Source: Manduca sexta
Lineage: Eukaryota > Arthropoda > Insecta > Lepidoptera > Sphingidae
Reading direction: 5' to 3'
DNA: 64,000 bases
Assembly: GCF_014839805.1 (NCBI RefSeq)
Contig: NC_051118.1
Location: 4,952,391-5,016,390 of the forward strand
Below the pieces are notes generated by a model. The model searched no databases. It had not been told where the DNA came from and saw only the letters and a list, made by a program, of their open reading frames with translations. This document shows positions 54,701 through 64,000 of the stretch, piece by piece. Numbering within the stretch: position 1 is the first letter of the stretch; the number at the start of each line of letters is the position of its first letter. The translations under genes and the position numbers were made by a program.

Positions 54701-57239
54701 AATATACTACGTAAGACCGACATATATCATAACGTGTAGTTCATAATCCAGCATTCAATGTTCTTGGTGGTGTTGCTACTGTGAAGGAAAAAAGTTTTGA
54801 CGCTTATTAGGCAAAAGATATACTCAAGTCATACCTCGCCATCCACTGTATATTTTTTTTTATACACAGATGCTGATACGAGTATCCACTACTTAGAAAA
54901 TGAATTACGAGCCCTATAAGATAACTCGTCTGAAGTATGCGACACATTTGCTATGTAATATATACCAAACTTTATAGAGACTCGTTACTAACTTCATAGC
55001 GTCTGTATATAGGATTGGGAGCAAAATAAAACAGTATTATCATCAGACCACAATATAATTCTTTTATCACGATAAACTTCTAACAATGTACGTAAATCTT
55101 ATTTACACAATAAATGAATGCATCGAATGCTAAAAACTTTCTAATACTGTCACACTAGTCTTACATCATTCACCTAAATTCAGAAACGATACAAGTTAAA
55201 AATTTATTAAAACAGTACACACTCTATTATACGAGGTAAATCTTAACTATTGTAAAATGTGTTAAAACCAACGAACATGTAACGTAATTTATAGGGTTTT
55301 ATAAAAACTGAAAGCTATTTAAAATAGAATTAACTCATTACGGATCCAATTTCAATCGTCAGATAAAAAAAATACAGTTGATTTGAGAACCTCCTCCTTT
55401 TTTTTAAGTTGGTTAAAAATATTTATTCGGTAAATTATACCACGAACGAATTAAATTTGTTGAAGTAAAATATTTTATTGTTTTTACCTTTATATCTAGT
55501 AAGGTAAGGATTATTGTTTAACTTTTATCTGATGATTGAAAATTCAAACCCTAATCAGTCATTCCTGCAAATACCCACTAATGTCGCATCCACACAATCG
55601 TCCAACTTTCCATAGCTCGAAGTTCCTCTATGTTCATATACATGGTGTGTTTAACCACCTTTAATATTTTAGTGCCGTGAAAATTAAAAATTATAAAATA
55701 TTTACTTGTAATATTTTTCCATAGTAAATCATTTTTAGGCTCTTTTGATTATCTTATTTTATTGGAATATATTTGAGGATTTAATATTAGTAGGTTGAGC
55801 AATTATGTGGCTGTGCGTTTAGACCGATTATTGTTTCTGACTTACACACACACACAATTAAAAATACAACACACTCTGATATAAGTTTTAGATAAAAATA
55901 ACTATAAAGATCAAACTTCATTACCACACAGCATTGACAAAACATTTTCCACAATTTATAAAATAAATGCAAAAGTGAAAACCATTTTGAAAATATATTG
56001 TTTTTAAATACATTTTTCTACCATATCACAGAATTTCTAATCAAAGTGAGAAACGAACGACAGTCTTTTAGAACAAGAAAAATATGAATAACAATTTTAT
56101 AGAATGAATAAATTATATGCTTTTAGAAACATAGGCCTGTTCAACAACCCAAAGCAATTATTACTATAAATAGACAATTTTAATACAATTTCAGTACAAT
56201 ATGAAGATAAATGCATATATGTAGTCAGTCGAAACGATTATTGATAGAATGTAAATTAGATTTTAAAAAACATAGAAAAGAAAAAATTTAGTCAGAATAA
56301 TTAACTTCCTTTGCTTATTTAGAAGCCTTAAAAAAGTAATAGGAGTATCTTTATAAAATGTATGAACACTTTCCAAAGCTGAAACTTTAACTATAGTTAA
56401 GAGAACTATACTAACAACTGTTTCTATTCTAATAATAACTGAGATTAAACTTGACTGCTATTTACATTTAATGAATACATTGTTGCGTACGTGTTACGGT
56501 TAAACATTATGCATAATGACATAAAATAGATTATTTCGTTTATTATATTGTCTTTATATTCGTATTAATGTACTTTATAAACGACGCCATTAATTCCAGT
56601 TTAGCTGTTCTTTTTTCGAAGTCGAAAAATATAAAATTATTTTTAAAATATAGCTAACTGTTATACTTATAAAATGTATCAACCTGTATAATCAAATTTA
56701 CTTAGCACTTTAACATGATTAAAAAATCTAAGATATATAGAATATTAGTTGTTATAATATATTGAAGAATACGATTATATTTATCGGCTCCGAAAAACCT
56801 TTTTTTAGACCACAATTCCTTGAATTAACATTAAATCCTTTTTCACCAATTCCTTCAAAATAACGCTGTTATCGACCGTTATAACGTTATTTATAACAGT
56901 TATGTTATATTTGGCACAACATAAACAATATCACCTAAAATTGATCCTTTTGTGCTTCCGAATCACAATGACACATTATATCTTAAATATTTATAACTAT
57001 CATATAAATAATTTTAAATACACATGAAAATATTTAGCGTTATAAATAATAATGACAAATCCGTAACAGGAACATTTATTTTATATATTTTTTCGTTGGT
57101 TTCTACTGATAATTATATTTCAATAATTTTGATCAGTAATACTGACTGATCAATTAACTTGGATTTCTGTGATATAATTCATATAAATATTCGAAATAAT
57201 GTACAAATTATTACAACCTTTAACTTGATTCCTTCCTAG

Positions 57240-57420
57240 TCGAGTTTCGGCCACGGCGGCCAATATCAACGGAGGCCAAGTACGCAGGAGATATTATAGT
57301 GCACAAGTGTGTGCGCAATACACAGGTGCACTCTCTGTTCCTTCACTCTCATAGTCCGATGAGACGGCAATCCGACATGAGCGGAGAGAGATCAGGCGCA
57401 GGACCAACGGGTTTAAGTGC
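57240..57420 (-). repeat. dispersed lepidopteran repeat fragment
   Basis: CGGCCACGGCGGCCAATATC, CAAGTGTGTGCGCAATACAC and TCTCATAGTCCGATGAGACG, then AGATCAGGCGCAGGACC. From memory this text recurs widely in moth genomes, in the opposite sense next to (ATT)n tails. It is a GC island in AT-rich spacer and has no open frame. Confidence 0.5.
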
Positions 57421-58553
57421 CTTAAAGTTACATAGTTCATCAGTATATATGTATACATATAAATTTTCGGAATTTTAATATTGTAGTCAATGTTTTTAAT
57501 TCAATTACTTTGACACAAAATTAACATTTCATTAAACATTATCAGTAGAAATCATCGGAAGTTATTAATATAATTATTTCGATTCGAAAATAATTTTGAT
57601 CGTTCTAATTCTAAGCTCGCGAATTGTACATAGTTTTTGAGACGAAAATACCTTATCTATAATTTTACAATTTTAAAACTCGCGTCGAACGTCGACAAAC
57701 AATGTTCTTCAACTGATGTTAAACTAAACAATACAGTTCACATAACATAGTTCTGGCAATATAAAAAATTGATAATTTGTAAACGAAATCAACATTTTTG
57801 TTTTTTGGCAAACACGACGTAATTATTCGTCATATTTTACATCGAGACGGTTTAACTCGTCACGATACAAATCAATCTTTAGTTAGACGTGATTTTACGC
57901 CGATATACAATCATATTCCCAAACCACTGGAATAATGATTGTTATTTCCATAAATAAATAACAATTAGGCCACAAACATCCCGATAAGCACAAGTATAAC
58001 CATATTAACTACTTTATAGTTATTTGGGTACATTAATTTACCTTTATAATAAAAATCGTATTTACTAATGAACAGAGATTACCATGAGTTTTAAACGTCA
58101 TTTGAGAAATGTATGAATTCAGCGCCTCTAGTGGATAACTGAGGAACTAATTTTATCCAAATTCCTTATTGAAATAATAAAACGAAAAATGCATTTGATT
58201 ATACTGAAAGTCCGGTCAAATTATAGCAGAGTGATTAGTTGACACTAGCATAAATCAGTTATTTTTAAACACGCAACGAACGAATAGATTCGTTATTTTA
58301 AAACGTAAAAAACTCACAGCATTATTATCTCCAAATTTTCTACCAATCGATCTCTCTAACGAATCTCACCTCATTATTATCATCGATAACGTTTAGTTAA
58401 AAATCATAGTGGCACGAGTATTCGTTATACAGAAATGCTATTTTAAAACACGTTTTTGTTAAAAGTAGCAAGTAGGGTGTATTACCCTCGGCGATTTACA
58501 TAAGGCGTGAAGTTGTTGCTATCTAGAAGGTCATATATATCTGATGTTATAAT

Positions 58554-58790
58554 CATGGGCGCGCTCAATGTTAGCTTTAGAGAGGTGCATCTACACCTAC
58601 GCTCTATACTACAAATTTTTTTTTTTCAAATTCAAATCGTGCGGATTTTTGAAAATGCTTTATCATAAAAAAACCTCTGTGGGCGATAATTCCCATTGTT
58701 GCAGATTTATTCAGTGAATTATATTTTTTGTGACTTATTTCTGGACAGGGGGGTGCGCGTGCACCCACTTGCACCTAACCGGCGGCTATG
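58554..58790. mobile_element. possible hAT-type MITE
   Basis: Flanks GTTATAAT (58546-58553) and ATTATAAT (58791-58798) match at seven of eight bases. Ends CATGGGCGCGC and, from the right, CATAGCCGCCGG are weakly inverted. Internal GTGCATCTACACC and GTGCGCGTGCACCCACTTGC. Confidence 0.5.
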
Positions 58791-60276
58791 ATTATAATGT
58801 AGGCCTGGATATACTATACCAATGCTGGGAACGGCCTACTGAGAGGGTCACGTCCAATAGGGGACCGGCCTATGCTTGATTTAGTACATTATTCTATATG
58901 CAATTGTTAATAATATGAAAAAGAAGCACTCCTGCGAAAACTGCATAAAAATTGGTTAAAAAATGAGCGAGTAATTCATATTTAAAATATTGTAATGTGC
59001 AGAAGTGGGCGCGATGTGGGGATACCGCTTCGACTTTTTCTTTCGCACGTGTCGTAGTTCCCGATGACGTCACATGTGGGTATTTCGTGTCTTTTCTGTT
59101 TCTTGTTAATTACCCCTTCCGCCGAAATTCAATGACTTATAACTTGTTGATTTCTTACCGGATTTTAATAATTCCTTCTGTGTTATAATTTATATTATGT
59201 AAATATTTGATAATAGTAAAGAACAAAAATGAGTCCGGTACCCTATTATCGAGATATATTTTTGTTATATACTTTGCACCATAACAATAAATTGACGAAT
59301 GCTTCATAATCCACAACGTACTATTATTAATATCTCGTGCCACCTAGTTTAACCACCATGTTTTTATCTAGCATTGAGCTTACACCAGTGATCTAGCACT
59401 GATATCTGAGCAAAATTTTGGTTCTCCCTTTATACTTTCTACAGTGGGTTAGTTGGCGTTGTATATATTGGAAGCATTTTTCTTCGTCAGAATATCACGT
59501 TTGGAGATGTTAATATCTTAACATTTACATCGATATTATTATTTTGAATAGACACCGCATTGTAATGCCATTTTTAAAGATAAAAAATTCCTCACATTTC
59601 TCCTTGTGCCAATATTTATGGTCACCCCATTATTTTCTTAAACACTTTTACTTTAAGTGATGAACTTCCGTAATTTTCGATCTCTAGAGGTAGTCGGTCG
59701 ACGGCAATCAGAAATTTTCGAAAACCACACTCCCTTCAAATTTTACATTTCATAATGGGTGTTTGAAATTTATTGGTCCTTCGAACCGGACCTTCAATAT
59801 CCTACTCCTTCACAATGCGGCATCTATTACTCAATGGTTATAGCTTATCGTTTTAAATCCCATATTACTCCTTTAGCCTCTGATCAGGCGGATGACTTCT
59901 CTTCCTCTCGCTTAAAAAGACGGTTAAAAAGTTGCGGAGGCAGAAATGAAAAGAGGGTAGTTCTATCAAATTGTGTACTTTCAAATCGTATTCATCTCTC
60001 GTTCGACATTCTATTGTGCCCACTCCATTTACCATCAACTGCTGTGGGTTTATATTGACTTGCCCGTACAAAAAAACATAGACGATTATTATTTTGATTA
60101 TTGAGATCATTGTTTTCAATCGAATTTATTATGAAATACCATCTTTAAGGCCAGGTTTGTTTCAAATAAAATATTGTTATAACAAGGATATTGTCAGTCA
60201 ACTGTTATATGTTGTTTAATTTATTACATCCTATTTAGCAAAATATGAATGCTAAAGAATAATATGTCTTTATATA

Positions 60277-60598
60277 AATGGTAATGCCTCGTTTAACGCG
60301 GTTGTTATTAGTGTGAATGAATGAATGTATATATCGCGAAAAAAAAGACTTTTGGGTAACGATTCTGTATATTAATATTATGAAAGGGCATGACTGTTAT
60401 GTAAGTTAGGGATAAATTACAACTAAGTAACTTAGTACTTGAAATATAGATAGGGAAAGTTAAATATTCACTTCTCAGATAAGGCAGAATAACTAAGAGA
60501 TGGAAAGTAATAAATAATAATATATCGCGTACATCCCTCATAATGAAACCGTCAAAATCGCGTATATCGAAACCGCGTTAATCGAGGCCTTGTAAGTG
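60277..60598. mobile_element. pogo/Tigger-like MITE
   Basis: GCCTCGTTTAACGCGGTT at 60286 and AAACCGCGTTAATCGAGGCC at 60571 are inverted termini of the pogo CCTCGTTTAACGCGG type. A second right-end-like sequence (AACCGCGTTAACTGTAACCT) is at 60791. Boundaries approximate. Confidence 0.55.
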
Positions 60599-60599
60599 A

Positions 60600-60735
60600 T
60601 TCACTTTGGCGGTTGCATCCGCGTCTTTCGACAATAACAGCCAGTAATTGATGTCGCAAGTGTTGCACTCCACCATGCTCAGAGGTTCTGTGTCGCGTTA
60701 GCTTTCAGTACGCCTTTACATTGGCGTATTATAGA
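60600..60735 (-). pseudogene. decayed duplicate of the last FAM110-like exon
   Basis: Aligns over about 130 bp with 60842-60965: ATTCACTTTGGCGGTTGCAT against ATTCACTGCGGCGGCTGCAT, and CACTCCACCATGCTCAGAGG against GCTCCACCACGCTGGGAGG. Translated in the parental frame it gives RDTEPLSMVECN against RNTEPPSVVERN, then diverges, and the stop is lost. The upstream GCGTAT..CGAAACCGCGTTAA flank is duplicated too. No acceptor is kept. Confidence 0.75.
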
Positions 60736-60841
60736 AACAGCAAAGATCGACAAACAAAAAACCGCGTGTACCAAATTCCGCGTATAACGAAACCGCGTTA
60801 ACTGTAACCTTACTGTACTGTGTAACGCGGGGTGTTTACAT

Positions 60842-63800
60842 TCACTGCGGCGGCTGCATCTGCGTCTTGCGACACTGGCACAGCCACTTGATGATGCGGG
60901 CGTTGCGCTCCACCACGCTGGGAGGTTCTGTGTTGCGGTAGATCTGCTTCTGCACGCCGGGACCTTGCACCTGGAATAGGGGAGGGGGATTAATAATTAT
61001 TTAAAATTAAACCTAACATACTGAAAGGTTATTTTTTATTATATAAAAGAAATACAGTTTTCTTATTGAGCACATTCGCGCACTAAGAAAATCTGAAAAG
61101 AGAAAAAAATTTGATCTTTGCAAAGCGATGTGATTTGTGCAGTAAGAATCATACCAAGTAGCTCATTAAATTATATTAACTTAAAGCATGTATTTTATAG
61201 AATTACAAAGAAGATCAAGTCAAAACTTGCTTGTATTTTGATCGGTCTATTCTCAGAATCAGATCGAAGATTCTTGATAATTTTTCCAATTTGCCAAAAA
61301 ATTGTTTTTATTATCTTAAATGCATACACACCTTTGCCCTAATTAATGTTATTTTTATGCGCGTGGTAAATAATATATTTAGATAATACATATGATTATT
61401 CTTCAAAACACCTTCCAAAACCCCTAAACTCACCGTGTAATCAGCAGCAGCCGCCAGCTGATTGGAGTCGACAGTGGACGCAGAAGAGAAGAACACCGGA
61501 CTGTCGGGCGGTGCGTCCCGTATGAGAGCATCGTACTGCCTCGGTTCCAGGCCGAGCCGCTCGAAGAACTGGTGCAGGCGCGCGGACTCCTCGCCGGGGC
61601 TCGGCGACTCGTCCTCGCACGGCGCCGACGCGGGACTGCGCCCCTCCGTGCGTCTGTATCTTACATCGCTTATTAGTGCGAGGGTACGATGGCCGGCAAA
61701 CTACTTGAGAACACTGACGCGTGGCGGATTTGTACGTTAGTGTAGCTATACTTACGTTCTTGTAGCTATATTGACGTCAGTGTAGGTATATAAGTTAGTG
61801 TAGCTACATTTACGTCAGTGTAGCTATATTGACGTCAGTGTAGCTATATACATTAGTGTAGCTATATTTACGTTATTGTAGCTATATAAATGTTAGTGTA
61901 GCTATATTTACGTAAAAATCCCCTACCACGTAGTAGTGTGCTCAAATTATTTGTCAGCTGTTATATAGGATTTGTTTTTTATAAATTTGTAGACTACTAT
62001 TTTTATTTCTTTTATGAAATTAGCAACACCTGGTCCTTACCCATGGACAAGTGTTGATCAATATTAGTATAGGTATTGATGGCCCTTTCTAGATATCAGA
62101 CATGCTGAGTAATAGGAGCTGTGAAAAATCGACGTTAACAATGTTTTATTTTTATGATATATTAAATATGGTATTAAGAAAGATTGAAATTTAATTACTC
62201 TTTAGTATCATTCTAGATATAGTTAATATAATTAAATTTTGGCTATGTCTGTAGATAACGTTGAATGCTTACCTATCCGAGATGTCGGACTTGGAGCGCA
62301 GTATGGGCCTCGGTCGGCGCTGCTTGTAGCGGAGGCATCGCTGGCGTTTGAACGTGCCGAGCGGTGACGTCACCTCCTCCGCCTGACATATCTGATGGAA
62401 CAGTTTTATGCCAATAGTCGATTGGAGTATTTGGCAAACATCATCTTTGTATTTATAATATACAAAGTCGATATTGCATTGCCTAAAAATATTTTGACGG
62501 ATACCAAATGTAGTACCAGGATTACAGAGTAATTTTTTGAAAATGTTTGCTGTCATTGCTTTTATAGGGTCGTGAAGTATATTGACAACTTATTATTTTG
62601 GGTTTAATATTTAAAAAAATCTAGGTAATATACTCCGAATTGAGCTGTCCATACTAATAAATATATAAATGTTAATTATATCCCACCTGTGAAGCATTGA
62701 CGTACTCCTGTTTGTCGTCGATGCGCGGGCGCATACGGATCTCCTGGTACTGCGGCTGTTTGTTGATCAGCTCCGTGTTTGGTTCGTGATATCTAGTTGC
62801 AAAGAAAAAGCTATTTTTATAATCTTGCCATACTAGAAGCAAGTAGCAAATCCATGTTGATTCAATTATCTAACAGACTTAACGAACAAGTGAATAAAAA
62901 AATAAAATAAGCAAGGTAATTATACAAATGAAATGTCTAAATAGAAAAGTAAACAAAAATCCTTATTTCTTGATTTCTGTGAGGTGATGGTATCAGTTTT
63001 TCAATGTGATTATATACTTACCCCCTTATTCATAAACGTTATTTATCTCAGGACGGAGCATTGCTGTGATAACAAGTCTGTGTCTCAGCTTGCTGTTTTT
63101 CAGCTTTGTTTATCTGACAGCCAACTAGATTCAAGTTGTATCTCAATATTAGCGAATCACAACGGCCATATGTCTGCGGCCTTACGCACTGCGAAGGCTG
63201 CCATGCCGTCAGCACGAGAGAAACAGACTTGTTATCACAGCAATGCTCCGTCCTTAGATAAATAACGTCTATGAATAAGGGGGTTATTTTGTGGATAGCA
63301 CCCCATATACCAAACTCAGGGTAATGTTTAGAAGTTTTTAATGGTCACCTGGTATACTCCCTGGTGTTGGTGTACTCCTTGCGGCCGACGTTGAGGCACT
63401 TGATGGGCGGCTTGTACGAGCAGTCGTAGTCACCATAGTCGTACACTGGCGGTTCGTCCTGGAACTGCGGGGGAGGGGCGCTCGCCTGCAACCATGGTAG
63501 CAAAACGAGGTTGCAAATTTATTAGCACTTCAGTTAAGGGCACATTCCTCATTTCCTATTATTGTAACAGTGTGATAGTTGATTTGTATTTATTTATGTA
63601 GCATAACGGAATAACAGCTCGATGATGATTTTTTAACAAATAATTTGTGAAGGAGACATTGGAGAAAATGCACAAATCTTATCGTTATTTTTATTCCAGG
63701 TAAAGTATTAAATATCCAGCTATTTTTCTTATTGCAAAATCCGAGTTGCCTGCGATAAGAATTTATGCTATATTTGTCTATAAGTTGTTCCTATGTGACA

Positions 63801-64000
63801 TAAATATGCTCGGCAGAGTGGGGATGGATTAGTTGTCTTTTGTACCTAACCCTTCATGTTAAAGGTTTATAGATTACCTGGAAGTGTATCCCGACGCGAG
63901 GCTGCGGCGGGTAGTGGTGGGGGTGGTGGGGATGATGCGCGGGCGCAGGCGGCAGCAGCTCGGCGCCGTCTTGGAACTGCGGCGGCGCCGATACGTAGCA
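60842..64000 (-). CDS. FAM110-family protein, 3' six exons (5' end outside window)
   Basis: FAM110 proteins are associated with centrosomes and microtubules in vertebrates; the insect role is unknown to me. Minus-strand exons: 64000-63878 (open at the edge), 63485-63349, 62792-62687, 62382-62273, 61653-61434 (or from 61659) and 60970-60842, all GT-AG, phases consistent, TGA at 60842. Seen in order: Pro/His-rich VSAPPQFQD...PAHHPHHPHHYPP; SAPPPQFQDEPPVYDYGDYD; basic RQRCLRYKQRRPRPIL then RSKSDISDR; HQFFERLGLEPRQYDAL with SPVFFSSAST; and terminal SVVERNARIIKWL. The last three match the FAM110 C-terminal domain (RSKSD-SDR, RFFNYCGLDPEEL-like, AIERNARIIKWL). At least 247 residues here. Confidence 0.85.
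61736..61914. repeat. 20-bp minisatellite in a FAM110-like intron
   Basis: About nine units of consensus GTTAGTGTAGCTATATTTAC (18-20 bp), several reading GTCAGTGTAGCTATATTGAC, so that unit junctions twice create TGACGTCA. Begins about 75 bases upstream of the acceptor of exon 61653-61434. Confidence 0.9.
63021..63283. mobile_element. MITE G, copy 3
   Basis: CCCCCTTATTCATAAACGTT to its complement at 63283, flanked by TTA on both sides (63018-63020, 63284-63286). 263 bp, intronic in the FAM110-like gene. Confidence 0.9.

Larger units (their letters stand above)
53450..60270. other. gene-free spacer between C/EBP-gamma and FAM110-like genes
   Basis: Mostly 70-80% AT with no exon that could be supported; frames at 59759-60058 and 55787-55972 show no domain. 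Recognised contents are a retroposon relic at 54480-54700, a lepidopteran repeat at 57240-57420 and a hAT-type MITE at 58554-58790. Confidence 0.5.

Noticed and set aside
1..64000. Looked for CRISPR arrays, operons, plasmid or phage features and rRNA.
   Set aside because: None seen; gene structure and repeats are those of an insect nuclear chromosome. The 20-bp array at 61736 has no spacers and is a minisatellite.

Overview
The window is nuclear DNA of an insect, almost certainly a moth or butterfly (Lepidoptera). The genes are intron-rich with GT-AG introns, the introns are AT-rich, and both introns and spacers are full of short dispersed repeats of lepidopteran type: tRNA-headed SINEs with (ATT)n tails, RTE-like fragments, and hAT, PIF/Harbinger, pogo and TTAA-flanked MITEs. 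No rRNA, functional tRNA, CRISPR array or bacterial-type operon was seen.

Layout. (1) 281-19715, plus strand: 25 exons covering the C-terminal ~1164 residues of Vps15/PIK3R4, the pseudokinase-HEAT-WD40 scaffold of the class III PI3-kinase (Vps34) complex; the N-terminus lies left of the window. (2) 19716-24180: 3' flank and spacer made of repeats. (3) 33394-47879, plus strand: seven coding exons of a complete 382-residue glutamine synthetase family protein, probably with an untranslated first exon ending at 24269. Its introns hold a 2.7-kb PIF/Harbinger transposon and many SINEs. (4) 50432-51552, minus strand: a two-coding-exon bZIP protein of the C/EBP-gamma (Drosophila Irbp18) type, convergent with the synthetase gene, with an upstream 5'UTR intron. 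(5) 53.4-60.8 kb: gene-free spacer. (6) 60842-64000, minus strand: the last six exons of a FAM110-family protein whose 5' part is beyond the right edge.

The four genes have unrelated roles (endosome/autophagy lipid kinase scaffold, nitrogen metabolism, transcription factor, centrosome/microtubule-associated family), and nothing suggests joint regulation. The most interesting observations are: the synthetase family protein has lost a metal-ligand glutamate and carries other active-site changes; a decayed duplicate of the last FAM110 exon lies in its own 3' flank; a hAT-type element has inserted so that its target duplication starts exactly at a Vps15 splice donor; a LINE tail ends nine bases from a synthetase splice acceptor; and two near-identical 358-bp perfect foldbacks with TTAA ends sit 37 kb apart. 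Family names are from remembered family features; no database search was possible.
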